From Dreissena polymorpha (taxonomy: Eukaryota; Mollusca; Bivalvia; Myida; Dreissenidae): a DNA stretch of 64,000 nucleotides. Of the stretch, positions 32,481-46,275 are shown piece by piece; the first letter of the stretch is position 1; each line of letters begins with the position of its first letter. Position numbers and translations under genes: made by a program. The stretch lies in contig NC_068357.1 of NCBI RefSeq assembly GCF_020536995.1, forward strand, positions 64,775,221 through 64,839,220, in the 5' to 3' direction. Under the pieces are notes generated by a model. That model ran no database searches and was not told the origin of the DNA. It saw only the letters and a program-made list of their open reading frames with translations.

Positions 32481-32910
32481 TGAGTGAATCACATTCCTCC
32501 TTCAATTAAATTGAAGCTTCAAATATTTTAATTGTGGCTACAAGTATGTTATCACCATGAAGTGAATATGTGCGTGACACTTTTGATGCCCAGTGACAAA
32601 CACATTAATGAGTTAATTGCTTAGAAAATATCTGACAAAGAATTTCATGGGTTAGTCACAATTTTGACTAAGCTTTAGTTATTTGTAAGGTGCATGTATT
32701 CTTATAATTTTGTTGGTTTTTGAAAAAAAATCAATGTGAAAAGTGTGTTCATATGTGTGAACAGTTGATAATTTACTTGGTGAGTGTGCTGATTACTTTG
32801 ACATGGAACGGTTATGTTGTTTGACTGTTATGTTGTTTGACTGTTATTTGTTTGCTGTTCTGTCACTTTGCTTGTGTTGAGCACAATTTTTTTCATTTTC
32901 CCTCCTTTTT
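32481..32910. other. Non-coding downstream of OSER1
   Basis: Either more 3' UTR or intergenic sequence. GTTATGTTGTTTGACTGTTA forms a short direct repeat near 32810-32850. Nothing else was recognised. Confidence 0.4.
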
Positions 32911-34619
32911 AGCTCACCTGAGCACAATGTGCTCGTGGTGAGCTTTTGTGATCGCCTTTTTCCGTCGTCCGTTGTGCGTTGTTGGGCGTCAACATTTGCC
33001 TTTTTAACTCTCTAGAGGGCACATTTATTGTCCAATCTTCATGAAATTTGGTCAGAAGATTGGTCTCAATGATATCGTGGATGAGTTCGAAAATGGTTAC
33101 GTTTGCTTGAAAAACATGGCTGCCAAGGGGCGGGGCATTTTTTCCTTATATGACTATATATGGCTATAGTAAAATCTTGTTAACACTCTAGAGGCCACAT
33201 TTATTGTCTGATCTTCATGAAACTTGGTCAGAAGATTCATCCCAATAATGTCTTGGATGAGTTCGAAAATGATGCTGGTTGGTTGAAAAACATGGCGGCC
33301 AGGGGGCGGGGCATTTTTCCTTATAGGCTATAGTAAAACCTTGTTAAAACTCTAGAGGCCACATTATTTTCCGATCTTCATGAAACTTGCTCAGAAGATT
33401 TGTCCCAATGATATCTTGGATGAGTTAAAAAATGGTAACCTTTGCTTGAAAAACAAGGCTGCCAAGGGGTGGGGCATTTTTCCATATATGGCTTTAGTAA
33501 AATCTTGTTAACACTCTAGAGGCCATATTTATTGTCCAATCTTCATGAAACTTGGTCAGAAGATTCATCCCAATAATATCTTGGACGAGCTCGAAAATGA
33601 TGCCGGTTGGTTGAAAAACATGGCCGCCAGGGGGTGGGGCATTTTTCTTTGTATGGCTATAGTAAAACCTTGTTAACACTCTAGAGGCCACATTTATTGT
33701 CCAATCTTCATGAAATTTGGTCAGAAGGTTTGTCTTATTGATATTTTGGATGAGTTCGAAAATGGTTACGTTTGATTGAAAAACATGGCTGCCAAGGGGC
33801 AGGGCATTTTTCCTTATATGGCTATAGTAAAATCTTGTTAACACTCTAGAGGCCACATTTATAGTCCGATCTTCATGAAACTCTGTCAGAAGATTCATCC
33901 CAATAATATCTTGGACGAGTTCAAAAATGATACTGGTTGGTTGAAAAACATGGCCACCACGGGGGCGGGGCATTTTTCCTTATATGGCTATTGTAAAACC
34001 TTGTTAACACTCTAGAGGTCACATTTATTTTCCGATCATCATGAAACTCTGTCAGAAGATTTGTCCCAATGATATCTTGGATGAGTTCGAAAATGGTTTT
34101 AGTTGCTTTAAAAACATGGCCACCAGGGGGCGGGGCATTTTTCCTTATATGGCTATAGTAAAACCTTGTTAACACTTTAGAGGCCATATTTATTGTCCAA
34201 TCCTCATGAAATTTGGTCAGAAGATTGGTCTCAATGATATCTTGGATTAGTTTGAAAATAATTATGTTTGCTTGAAAAACATTGCTTCCAAGGGGCGGGA
34301 CAATTTTCCTTATATGGCTATAGTAAAATCTTGTTAACACTCTAGAGGCCACATTTATTGTCCAATCTTCATGAAACTTGGTCAGAAGATTCATCAAGAT
34401 AATATCTTGAACGAGTTCAAAAATGATGCCGGTTGGTTGAAAAACATGGCTGCCAGGGGGCGGGGCATTTTTCCTTATATGGCTATAGTTAAACCTTGTT
34501 AACACTCTAGAGGCCACATTTATTTTCCGATCTTCATGAAACCTGGTCAGAAGATTTCTCCCAATAATATCTTGTTATCTCAGGTGAGCGACTTTGGACC
34601 TTTCAGGCCCTCTTGTTTT
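32911..34619 (+). repeat. AGCTCACCTGAG element, uninterrupted copy
   Basis: Same hairpin left end (AGCTCACCTGAGCACAATGT, then GCTCGTGGTGAGCT) and same right end (TCTCAGGTGAGCGACTTTGG, then GGCCCTCTTGTTTT) as the copy in OSER1 intron 2. It has about ten units of roughly 166 bp starting ACTCTAGAGGCCACATTTAT. Frames of up to 198 codons in the array are repeat read-through and not genes. Confidence 0.85.
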
Positions 34620-35639
34620 GTTACCAGTACTGTCTAACACAACTGTTCTCTATTTTATACTAACACATTATTTAACTTATTCGTCACGTTTAAGTTTGCT
34701 GTCAGTGCTATGTTAATATGAAACATTGAGGAGTGTTTTTTGCCATACAATTCACCATATTTTGAAAAGATTATAAGCTTTGGTTTGTTTGTAACTTATC
34801 TTGGTCATTTATTCAAAATTAAATATAATTAGTTTATGTTGTTTTGAAATCGCTTACATAGACATATTTATGATAAACATAAATTATTTGGCATTATTTT
34901 ACTAACAACGTTTTTAATCTTACAATCTTATTATTTAAGTTAAACAGTATAATGGTCATGCAAATTGTTGAGGTAACATTTATATATAGTTTAATTTAAG
35001 TGCTTATTGTCGTCTTCAAATAGTCTTCTAAGGCTTGACTAACAGCTTGACATAAGTATAACTAAGATGCACTACATACATGAGAATGAAGTTCCATGCG
35101 TGATTCTGCGTGTACTTCTATTACTGTTTACTACCATAGTAAACTTAGGTACCTTGGAAAATCACTACAACTGCATCTCTTAGAATAGTTAATTATTTTA
35201 AATGTTGTGTATTATCTAAGTTGAGATATTCCACTTAAAATCAAGCATGTACAAAAATGACAGATGTAGACATCTTCAACGAAACTGTTTTCTTGTCTAA
35301 AACAATAAGGTATGTTGAGGGAGAATGCAATTATTTATTGGAAGTATTTGGCAGTGTACTTTGTAATCAGACTCTTTTGTAAAAAAAATGTGTTATGTAT
35401 GATTGAATGAAAAATTGTCATTACGCAGAGGTTACGAAATAAACACTTTGTACATACAGAGATGTTTCAAACTATGCACCTTGTAGTTCTGTTGTTAAAG
35501 AACCATTTGCTTTAAATGTGGAATGGAAAAGCTGTGCAAACACCTAGAATGCTGAAAACTGTGTCCGTGTTGTTCTGCTACGCTCTGAGCTAAAAAAAGA
35601 ACGAGGAATTTCATCAGAACTTTCATCATTTGCACAAAT
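34620..35639. other. Non-coding stretch
   Basis: AT-rich, with no gene or repeat family recognised. Confidence 0.45.
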
Positions 35640-35860
35640 AAAATGAGCTTAGCTATGTGAAAACGGGGCTTTATGCATGTGCGGAAAGAGTCGTCCCAGA
35701 TTACATGTATGTGCAGTCCGCACAGGCACATCAGTTACAACACTTTCCGCTTTTATGTAATTTTTTGTTTAAAGGAATTCACTTTTAAAGATAAATCCAG
35801 TTAAAGGGGAAAGTGTAAGTAAGCATATTGCATAAATTCGCCCTATTTTGGAAAGCTGTT
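35640..35860. repeat. Double-hairpin MITE, degraded right arm
   Basis: The left arm, AAACGGGGCTTTATGCATGT, and the inner GTGCAGTCCGCACAGGCACA are clear. The right arm is reduced to GGGGAAAGTGTAAGTAAGC. Confidence 0.7.
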
Positions 35861-35872
35861 ATTGTTCCCTAC

Positions 35873-36325
35873 CGGTTTCACCAGAGGGGACTTATGGTTT
35901 GCGCTCCGTCTGTCTGTCTGTCCGTCTGTCCGTCACACATTTCTGGATCCTGTGATAACTTTGAAAGTTCTTAATATTTTTTCATGAAACTTGGAACATG
36001 GATAGATGGCTATATGGACATTATGCACGTCATTTCATTTTGTTCCTACGTAAAAAATTCTGGTTGCTATGGCAACAAATAGACTAGAAATACTGCTGAA
36101 AATGGTGCTTTCCTGGATCCTGCGATAACTTTAAAAGTTCTTAATATTTTTTCATGAAACTTGGAACATGGATAGATGGCAATATGGACATTATGCACGA
36201 CATTTCATTTTGTTCCTACGTCAAAAATTGTGGTTGCTATGGCAACCAAAAAAAAAAAATTCTGAAAATGGTGGAATTTCTGACAATGGTGGAGCCGGTA
36301 GGGGACCATATTGCTTGACAATAGC
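35873..36325 (+). repeat. CCCTACCGG-ended dispersed repeat, two-unit copy
   Basis: Left end GTTCCCTACCGGTTTCACC and right end GGAGCCGGTAGGGGACCA are mirrored. A (GTCT)n tract is followed by two units of about 173 bp, each starting CTGGATCCTG and ending GGTTGCTATGGCAAC. The relative at 22065-22335 has one unit. Confidence 0.8.
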
Positions 36326-37082
36326 CTTGTTTATTCTTGATGCAGATTCAATGAACAGTTTTTGGGAATAGGAATACAAAAAGACCTGTTTAGGGACAAA
36401 TCACAGTTGGTAGACGAATCATGGACTTCATCTTGGAAAACGTTTTTACCCCTTATTTTGGGTCAAAATCTGCAAACTTCTGAAAATCTGTTCAACACAC
36501 AGTTTTTGAGACTATATTTAAACTATAAACAAAGTCTTTATTCTATTTCTGTTTAAGACGTTCGTCATCGCGTAATTCGTATCTTGTAAAAAATCAGCCG
36601 ATAGAATTTTCCCTACTTCTGACTTGTCCTTTATCACACCTCTGCTGTTACCACTAACCCTCAGATACCCTGATTGGTAATGAAGGTATTAAGTTCATAC
36701 TATTATTAATTGTCTTTAATTTGATTTTATATTGAACAATACACGTCTGCCTGTGAAGCGGTGTTTATATTTTTTTCTGAGGGCAGTATCGAGTCGTCCA
36801 TGATGTTAATGGCGTCTCGCTTCTTAATAAAAAGATCTACATGTACCACTTAAAATAAGTGTTGCGCAGTTAACATTTGAGTGTTTAGTGTTATACCAAT
36901 TGTCTCTGGACCGTGCAGCCGCATACGAAAACCAATCTCAATATCAAAGTACTGACAGTACTGGTGTGACGATGCTTTTGAGGATGGATATTCAAGCATC
37001 AATTTAAGTTTATCTACATCACAACAATTGTGATTGCGGGTACAAAACTAATTGGTTTCTAAAAAATAATGCCAAAAAAATA
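36326..37082. other. Non-coding stretch
   Basis: No gene was recognised. It is AT-rich with no clear repeat. Confidence 0.4.
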
Positions 37083-37330
37083 ATTTTGGTACGAAACAAA
37101 GTTTGGGTACGAAAACAAATTGGGAAAAAAATAATTTGGGTACGAAAACAAATTGGTTATGAAAAAAAAATTGGGTACAAAAAAAAATTTGGGTACGAAC
37201 AAAATTGGGTACATAAAGTTTGGGTACGGAAAAAAATTGGGTTTGGGGAAGAAGTACCCGTTGGGAACTTGACCCACAATCGCACATTTTCGGCCCTTTC
37301 CGTCAAACATCGGATGAGTACCTCGAAGAA
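37083..37330 (+). repeat. Minisatellite of TTGGGTACGAAAACAAA units plus dispersed-repeat tail
   Basis: About eight degenerate units of 17-27 bp (AAATTGGGTACGAAAACAAA) are followed by TTGACCCACAATCGCACATT and CGTCAAACATCGGATGAGTA. The latter looks like the body of a dispersed repeat. It gives short charged open frames on both strands that are not genes. Confidence 0.65.
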
Positions 37331-38310
37331 AATAGTATGAATACACATTTCGGAAGCGGTAATGATTTCCTACCTACGCGCGTCAAAATGTTAGCGAAAT
37401 ATGTAAACAAAGTGGTAGCCTGTCAGGAATGTTTGAAATAACGAAGAAAATCGTGTATTGATGTTAGTTAATTGAAGAAATGTACAGAAAATATGTTCAA
37501 TAAGCAACGGCGATATTTTTCTCAGCCACATAATTGTTAAGGGTTTGATATCACAAAATGAAAGTGAAAGTAGAACTGTCAAAAATGACAACCTGTCAAC
37601 GTTTTGTTTTTGCTGGCAAGAGAGAGCGATTACACTCGGTGTGTTCACATTTTTACCATAGGCTTTGCCAATGACCTTTATAGTATGGGTAGCTTTGATA
37701 TTATTTATTGCTATCATGTAACTGGATGATTGTGTATATGTTTACAATACACAAAGCATAAATAATGATATAAATTACTGATTGAGCTTATAATAATCTG
37801 ATGACTATAGCCAGGTCAACTAAGGACTTAAAATACAATTGTTTGTCCTGATTTCATGAAGACATGAGCTATTCGTGCACATAGAGTATTTAGATATGGC
37901 GTGATCGACAAATAAAAAGTATTTTTGATATGTGTTGTGCAGGCTCTTTTTCCATGACTGTGAAAGTTAAATTTTCATGTGAAAAGGATGTCAATTTTTT
38001 TCTGAAGCATTTCATTCAACCATTGCATATAATAACTGTTTTGCATATAATTTGCCATTTTGATAGCTGTTTATTAGGTGAACTACAGGAGATTACCAGG
38101 GTGCCAGAGAAAAGGGATATACATTTGAGATCAGGTCAGGGCTCCATAAAAAAGTGGTTATATAGAATACATTTTATATATGGCCAGTGCTGAAGAGAAA
38201 ATGGGCATATATTTCCGAAAATTTTACCATTTAAAAATGTTTAAATACTGCTTGACTAAGGCTCTTAATTCATCAAGCATTAACATTTGTACTATATCTT
38301 TTTAACACTA
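37331..38310. other. Non-coding stretch
   Basis: No gene or known repeat was recognised. The open frame at about 37391-37717 on the minus strand has no supporting features. Confidence 0.4.
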
Positions 38311-38317
38311 AACAAAA

Positions 38318-40990
38318 GGGCCATGATGGCCCCGTATCGCTCCACTGCTGGAAAAAAATGCTGCAACAAATATTCTTGGCATGTGCAAAAACTTAAATAT
38401 AGGCCCTATTTAAGCACATGTACACTTTTGTGACCCCCTGGGCTGGGTCAAATTTAACCCCAGGGGCATAATTTGAGCAAACTTTGTACAGGACTACTAT
38501 ATCTCACTACATACAAAATGTGGTAGCCCTAGGTCCTAGAGTTAAGGACAAGAATATTTTTTAAGTTTTCACAAAATAAGCAAGATATAAGCGTATATTA
38601 TGTTCAATTTTGTGACCCGCAGGTCAGGGTTAAGTTTGACCCAAAGGGCATAATTTGAACAAACTTGGTAGAGGATTATAAGATGTTACTGCATACCAAA
38701 TTTGGTAGCCATAGTCCGAATGGTTTTCTACAAGAAGATTTTTTAAAGATTTCACAAAATAAGCGCTTTGTAAGCATTTATTTAATTCTGTGCCCCCCTG
38801 GGGCAGGGTCAAAGTTGACCCCAGAGGCATTATTTGAACAAATTTGGTAGAGGTTTATTAGATGTCACTACATACCATACTTGGTAGCCCTAGGCCCAAT
38901 GGTTATGGACATGTAGATTTTTAAAATTTTCACAAAATAGGCCGCATATAAGCGTATGTTCAGTTTTGTGACCGACCCCCCCACCCCCCCCCCCCCCCCC
39001 CCACCCCCCCCCCCCCGCCTGGGCAGGGTCAAATTTGACCCCAGGGGCATAATTTGAACAAACTTAGTAGAAAACTATTAGATGTCACTACATACCAAAT
39101 TTGGTAGCCCTATGCCTTATGGTTAAGGACAAATTTTTTTTTTAAGTTTCACAAAATAGGCACTATATAAGCATACAATTGATTTTGTGGTCCCCAGGGT
39201 AGAATCGAATATGACCCCTGGGGCATAATTTGAACAAACTAAGTAGAGGACTATACAATGTCACTACATACCAAATTGTGTAGCCCTAGGCCTAATGGTT
39301 ATGGACAAGATTTTTTTTAAAGTTTTCACAAAATGGGCATTATGTAAGCATATGTTCAATTTTGTGACCCCCGGGGCAGGGTCACATTTGACCCCAGGGA
39401 TAAAATTTGAACAAATTTGCTAGAGGACTATTAGATGTCACTACATACCAAATTTGATAGCCATAGGCCGGATGGTTATGGACAAGAAGTTTTCACAAAA
39501 TAAGCTTTATATAAGCATATGTTCAATGTTGTGACCCTCAGGGGCAGGGTTACATTTGACCCCAGGGATAAAATTTGAACAAATTTGGGAGAGGACTAAT
39601 AGATGTCACTACATACCAAATTTGATAGCCCTAGGCCCAATGGTTATGGACAGGAAGATTTTTAAAGTTTTCACAAAATAGGCCTTATATAAGCATATGC
39701 TCAATTTTGTGACCCCCCATGGCAGGGTCAAATTTGACCACAGGGACATAATTTGAACAAACTTGGTAGAAAACTATAAGGTGTCACTACATACCAAATT
39801 TGGTAGCCCTAGGCCCAATGGTTATGGACAAGAAAATTGTTCAAGTTTTCACAAAATAAGCGCTTTATAAGCATATATTCAATTTTGTGACCCCCAGGGC
39901 AGTTTCAAATTCGACCTCAGGGGCATAATTTGAACAAACTAAGAAGAGAACTTATACATGTCACTACATACCAAAGTTGGTAGCCCTTTGTCATACAGTT
40001 ATGGACAAGAGAATTTTAAAGTTTTCACAAAATAGGCCTTATATAAGCATAATTATGTTCAATTTTGTGACCCTCTGGGCAGGGTCAAACTTGACCCCAG
40101 GGGCATAATTTGAGCAAACTTGGTAGAAGACTATAAGATGTCACTACATACCAAATTTGGTAGCCCTAGGCCCAATGGATATGGACAAGATTTTTTTTAA
40201 GGTTTCACAAGATAAGCACTTTATAAGCATATATTCAATTTTGTGACCCCCAGGGCAGTTTCAAATTTGACCCCAGGTGCATAATTTGAACAAACTAAGA
40301 AGGGAACTATTACATGTCTCTAGATACCAAATTGGGTAGCCTTTTGCCATAAGGTTACCGTTATGGACAAGATTTTTAAAGTTTTCACAAAAAAGGCCTT
40401 ATATAAGCATATGTTCAATTTTGTGACCCTCGGGGCAGGGTCAAACTTGACCCCAGAGGCATAATTTGAACAAACTTGGTAGAGGACTATAAGATGCCAC
40501 TACATACCAAATTATGTAGCCCAAGGCCCAATGGTTATGGACGAAAAGATTTGTAAAGTATTCACAAAATAGACCCTATATAAGCATATGTTCAATTTTG
40601 TGACCCCGGGGCAGGGTCAAAGTTGACCCCAAGGGCATAATTTGAACAAATTTGGTAGAGGACTATTAGATGACTCTACATACCTAATTTGATAGCCCTA
40701 TGCCCAATGGGTATGGACGAGAAGATTTTGAAAGTTTTCACAAAATAGGCCTTATATAAGCAAATTTTCAATTTTGTGACCCCCCGGGGCAGGGTAAAAT
40801 TTGAACCCAGGAGTATAATTTGAACAAATTTGAAAGAGGTTCACCCCAGAAACATTCCTGGTAATTTTCATAAGAATTGGACCAGTAGTTTAGAAGATGT
40901 TTAAAGGAAAAGTTAATGCATGCACGGACGCACGCACACACGCACGATGGACACAGGACCATGACCTAAGCCCCGCTGGCCTTTGGCAAG
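38318..40990 (-). repeat. GGGCCATGATGGCCC element with about 14 units of 170-190 bp
   Basis: It begins at the hairpin GGGCCATGATGGCCC (38319-38333). Units of roughly 180 bp contain CAATTTTGTGACCCCC, GGGTCAAATTTGACCCC, CACTACATACCAAATTTGGT and TTCACAAAATAGGCC. The right end has a (CGCACGCA)n-like tract (40923-40945), then CCCCGCTGGCCTTTGGCA. GGTCAAATTTGACC is itself an inverted repeat. The layout again matches hairpin, tandem core and microsatellite. Confidence 0.8.
38975..39017. repeat. Poly-C tract inside one repeat unit
   Basis: An almost pure run of C, about 40 bases, expands the usual CCCCC of this unit. It could form i-motif or, on the other strand, G-quadruplex structures. It may also be of uncertain length in the assembly. 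Confidence 0.8.
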
Positions 40991-42558
40991 TGGATGCTAA
41001 AAATAATATTTAAAGTACAAATTTAATCTACCAATGTGTACAGATACTATTTAACATATATTTGACCATATTGAATGTAGGAACTAGTTAAAATATCCAT
41101 TAGAAAAAAAGATCAAGGCGTGAAATATTCATTGCCTGAAGCTTTGACCCTGGAGCTATTTTTATATATCTTTAAACACACTGATTAAAGAAGTTAAACA
41201 ATACATTGGTACAACAGAGGGAAAATCATCCCCTCTAAACAACATGATACATAATTATGTTTAATATTTTTGGATCTGGATCTGGATAGGTACACACCTT
41301 AAGGTATGCGCGCTGTGGGAGAGAGATGGGAGTGACATACATTTTGGATTTAATTTATTCACTGAAATTCATCACTGAAGTTACAGTATGATCTTATTTG
41401 ATATAGATGTACATTTAAATGATTTCACTCAAGTTTATCAATCATATACATTAATTTTGTAAATATTATCAATATAAGTATACTAGATGCAAACATATTT
41501 GAAAAAAATACAGTTTGATTTACTGTATATAATGTAACGTACTACACATCCAAGCAGCCCATCAAACCATTGCAACCGAGCCACCTGGTGTGCCAATGCA
41601 TTAGCAGAAAAGTCAAATGCCTTCTAACTTTTCTATTTCTAACATCTAAATTAGTTACAGGTACATGTTTACATTTGTATGTGTTTGAAAAAATGTATAC
41701 ACTTTAATCACATCATCTGACCATGCATGTCCTTGATTTCAAAATCAAGGCCCTGGTCTGACATATTGATAACATTAACATTAAACTGTTACCAGGCTTC
41801 TGAAATTAATTTTTGTTGAACTATGTAAGGCAATTTAAATTAAGCGCTGGTTTTTCTCTTTTAAAACAGTCATATATCAGTTGTGGCCTCTCGGAAATAA
41901 CCCATTCGTGCTTACGTGTCACAACCTTAAAACTTTCCACGCTTCAATAATAGCAAATCTGGATTTAGGTGATCTTCAATGGTACATTTACAGTTTAGCT
42001 GTGTCACAAGAGTGCTGGTAAAGACAAGTCACATATTTTAATCTAGGCCATGTCAAACTCAAAGTGTCGAAGACAAATGAAAGATGTGTTCATAAATTAT
42101 TGTCCCATTGTTTACTACTGCTGTGAGTTTTTATATAATATAACTGATTACCATCATGTGAGAGAAAATTCACATTATCTTAGTATTTAGTATTTCAGGT
42201 TTAGCAGCCTTGTAGATAACAAAGTTGGCTAGTTTTCAACGCAGCTTCTGGGAATCAAACTCGCAGCGCAACCTCCTGCAATCATAGTCAACACTCTACC
42301 ACTAGACATTTAGGTAGATTCTGAAATTGTTCCATCCCTCGAGAGCAACCAAACCAAAAATTGAGTCAAATATTGCGACTCAGTTTTATTGAGTCTGTTC
42401 ATGAGAGATAATGGAAGGTGCAACATCTCTCACGCCCCCTAGCATCGTCTTAAGCAGTATTCAATTCTCAACACGAAAGTGCGGGAGTCATTGATCCCGA
42501 GCATGCAGAGGGACCAGGAAAAAAACACTGGATTCATGTTTGAAATAAAATCACTTGA
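40991..42558. other. Non-coding stretch
   Basis: No gene was recognised. GGATCTGGATCTGGAT at 41270-41287 is a tiny direct repeat. Confidence 0.45.
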
Positions 42559-42562
42559 TTAA

Positions 42563-42899
42563 AGGGACTGTCCAGCAGATTTTGGCATGTATTAAAGCTG
42601 GTCATTAACTGCTTTAAATGCGTTATATTGATAAATTTAAACATTTGAACTAAAAATCTCCCGTAAAAAATAGGAATTCAATATAAAAAAAAGAAGAAAA
42701 AACGTAAACCTCCACTGGGCTCGAACCACTGACCCATAGAGTCATGGATTTTTGGAGTAAAATGTCTCACGACTTAACCACTTGACCATCCACGCTCACG
42801 TCAAATGCGGAGGTATTTTTGAGCTATATAAGCAATCCTCGTAGTTCCCCAAAATATCGATTCGCGTCGAACGACGCTTTTGACTGTTGGACAGTCCCT
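42563..42899 (-). mobile_element. TTAA-flanked MITE containing a tRNA-like promoter
   Basis: TTAA lies at both sides (42559-42562 and 42900-42903). The ends are AGGGACTGTCCA and, mirrored, TGGACAGTCCCT. On the minus strand, TGGTCAAGTGG (42788-42778) fits the A box. GGTTCGAGCCC (42727-42717) fits the B box at all 11 positions. Between them are TTAAG and a Leu/Ser-tRNA-like long spacer. It is a piggyBac-type MITE that has captured, or grown from, a tRNA-derived SINE head. It is not a functional tRNA because the acceptor stem does not pair. Confidence 0.75.
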
Positions 42900-42903
42900 T
42901 TAA

Positions 42904-45900
42904 TGACAATTGTAATATTTGAGCTAGGTCACAGGAAAAGGGCAGTCTAATCAGTATTCAATTAAACTATTTGTTATTGTCAGAAAACCGCTTGTAAGCT
43001 AACAACTTTCAAGCGACTGCAGGCTGATCTGGATCCAAACTGGCCTCAGTCGTTTTAATGTCTCTTTTACTGTGACACAGTTCATTTAACTTTAAAATGA
43101 TATCAAGTACTAAAATAGAATGAAGAAAGAATACAAATCAGTAATTTGAGTAAAGAGTTTGTTATCAATGTTGAATTTCAGGACAGCTTGGTGATCGTCA
43201 AATCCCATATGATATGTTGATATCGGGTATCATAGTCAATCAATAAGTCGCAAAATGCTCAAATAGAATTTATAAAGCAAAATGTGACTTAAATCAGGCC
43301 CAGGATTAACGCTCGCCAATCGAGATAAGCCTCTAGGCAATGTTTTCATATCGCCTTGTACACACATCCCCGATCAGTCCCCCATTGTGATCATGAATGC
43401 TTCATCTATCGATGGTTGATGTAACATGTATTTTGATACGTGCAGCGAATGGAAGCAACTGCTACAGGAGTTCGTAGACTATGGTCTGATAATTGCCGAC
43501 GCAAGTTTTTTTCCTTCTTTGAGAAGGCCCTAGACGTATTTTTCCCTTCTAAAATTTTAATTGTTTTTTTTTGAAACCTTTTATTGGGAATTTTTAGGTC
43601 CCAATATGTACTTTTTGCATTGAGAATAGGGCCCTGAATTTGAACGGAACAAAAACACTGACAAAGGTATTAAAACTGAGTATTTATAATATTTGAAAGG
43701 AAATCACTGAAAAAGACTACGATGAGATAGTTAACATGTTTGTTTAAAAGAAAAACAGATTCATAAATTTGCCGAGCAACAGATAAGAAAATGGCAGAAT
43801 TCAGTATTTAAAATAATTGAGTACCGAGAATTGAGTAATATCAACCTATTAATGGCTCATTGGTAAAAAAATGAAAATTGAAACAACAAATCGATCTCAT
43901 TATATAAGTTAACCTGATCCAGTGTAGACAAATATTGTATAATTAAATTATCTCTTTCCTTGAATTTGTTTGAAAACATTTAAATATGTTCAATTGATTA
44001 TTTAAGACTTTCATTATTTCCCCCAAAAATTAGGCGTTTCGCGCATTTTTTTTTCCTCAAAAATGGCAAGGTCTTTCCCCAAAAAATCAGATTAAAAAAA
44101 CCTGTGACGTTATTGATTTGTGAAAAAAATGGCGGAAGCAATACGAGAGTTGATGTGGATAATCGTCAGTTTAAACCTGTAAGTTTCGGAAATTTAAAGC
44201 TTTTAATATTGTTGTGAATTCACACTAATGTTTAAAGCTTAAGACTTCCGAAATGTGCTGATTTACTTGTTATATTCCATTAATTCATATCACAAAATAC
44301 GGTTTTTATTAGCATTAAAATTCACCTTGCAAAGTGTCAAATTAAAAAAAGTATATATATATATACAGGGAGGGGGAACCCTCCCCGGTTGGGCCCCCCC
44401 AAGTAAAAAAATCCTGGGTACGGTCCCGTAAATTGATACTAAAAATACCAGTATGCCAGTTTTGCCGTGTCAAGATCCAGAAAGTCCTTCATTCACATCG
44501 AATATATCCTTCGAATTCCATCCATTGTTGTCATTAGCGGAGATTTAGTGAACAAATAACTCATATATCCTAAATGACAGTTTCTAAATAGCCAAACAAG
44601 CTGATTTATGCTGTAAGAAAGTTTTGACACGAGTGCAACATTTTCTCATGGGCGCGGCCATTGTTGTATGTTGAGGCACGAACGTCAAATCTGCTGTCAG
44701 AGAATGTTATAAATTAAAATCAGCGAGGTATGCCGATTAGAAAAACCGAGTTATCTCAATCGGACTGGCTCGGTCTTTTACATAGGTCGCCATTGTGAAG
44801 AATCTTTCATGGTATCATAACTTAGACGATGCTGAAGCAGCATCGTCAATAATAGTCGGATGTGTGTCATGCTAACAAATTTCTTATTTATAAAGATCAA
44901 CAACTCTGTTCGTTTTTATAGCTTTTATATGCTGGCGTTACCTCCTTTAAATATTTTTTGTTTACTGGGTTGTCGTATGGGCTATATGTTAATATATTGG
45001 ATTTGTTCCGTTGATGTCTGTCTGTAAGTGTTTAGACAAAAAATTGTCCGACAAAATACCCCAACAACGTGAAGCATTCAAACTTGCACGTTTTGTTCCT
45101 TATGCGGTTTTGCATGTGCAATAATGTTGAAATTGTTAAAGTTATCCCGCTTTTAACCTTACAATTTTATAACCATGATTATTACAACTGAATACTTTAA
45201 TATTACGAAAATTCGATCTCAGGGTGTATTTGTCACTAGTGTTAACAGCTCTATTTATAGCAATGAACCTCCCGACGAATTAAAGTAACGACTTATTGGT
45301 GGCATATTAAACTAGTAATCTTTAGGTTGGAAGTTGACTTGATAGTTACAACTAAAACCGAAACAATAATGCATAAATAATATACCGGCAACTCATGGAA
45401 AACAGTATGCATAAATACTAATATTTTACATGGAACTGGTCTATATGAATACTTTATGTAACTAAAGGAAATCAGTGCCAATTAATACTTTATTTAAGTA
45501 CTGCACATGTAAATATAGGTTGACACTTGCATTAAGATTTGTTTCCTCGTAACGCGTTTCAAACCATTTGGATGGTTAGAAGCGTTGCCTAGAGTTTTAA
45601 GCGGACAAAACGTGGGACGTAATCGACAACCAAGTTCGGTAAACTCACGCGCCAATACAGCCCTTTTCTTATCCATAAGCGGCCCTCCGCGTAAAATTTT
45701 ATTTTATTTTGCCATCTGCAGTTTAATTTTCTATTTGCTGAACACGTTATACCATCATACGATGTTATTGTAAATTCCAATTTCGCTCATTTTTTTGTAG
45801 CGAAATGTGACACGTGCACCATTTTAGTCTGTCAAGTTTGTAGAGGCTCTCTTGAAATGCGTTAAAGCCTTCGTGCTACGCATTTGGACGTTGACGACCT
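42904..45900. other. Long non-coding stretch
   Basis: No gene was recognised on either strand. Near 43500-43560 and 44030-44100 phrases like AAGGCCCTAGACGTATTTTT and CCTCAAAAATGGCAAGGTC suggest decayed repeat sequence. At 44355-44400 a short TA run leads into GGGAGGGGGAACCCTCCCC, an inverted repeat. About 44110-44170 (TTATTGATTTGTGAAAAAAATGGCGG) has the look of a transcription start but no frame follows. Confidence 0.35.
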
Positions 45901-45904
45901 GCAT

Positions 45905-46150
45905 AAAGTGACGTATTTGAACCGTGCTCTGTCAAAAAGGGATTTAATGCATGTGCGAAAGTGTTGTCCCAGATTTGCCTGTGTTTCCGCCCAAACTAGC
46001 TTTCTGCTAAAAGAGACTTTCTTTAAACGAAAAATATCAAAAAAGCGGAAAGTGTCGTCCCTGATTAGCCTGTGCGGACTGTGCATGCTAATCTGGGACG
46101 ACACTTTACGAACATGCATTAAAGCCCCTTTTCACAGAGCGCGGCTCATG
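45905..46150. repeat. Double-hairpin MITE, near complete
   Basis: The outer ends AACCGTGCTCTGTCAAAAAG and, mirrored, CTTTTCACAGAGCGCGGCTC pair. The left inner hairpin is shortened (GTTGTCCCAGATTTGCCTGT). Confidence 0.8.
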
Positions 46151-46275
46151 TCTAATTAAAATCTCATCGGTGTTGCTGACTCACTTAGCGTTTTTCATTA
46201 TTCGAAAAAGGGGAACTTGGGTATTCATAGACCATTTACCTATTGTTAAATTTACTCTGTAAACCTGGGTAGTAA

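Noticed and set aside
33494-34517. Open frames of up to 198 codons with repeated words like ASRVLTRFYYSHIRKNAPP
   Set aside because: They are the antisense reading of the 166-bp tandem unit. The unit length drifts, frames change, and the same frames occur in the copy at 27352-30927.
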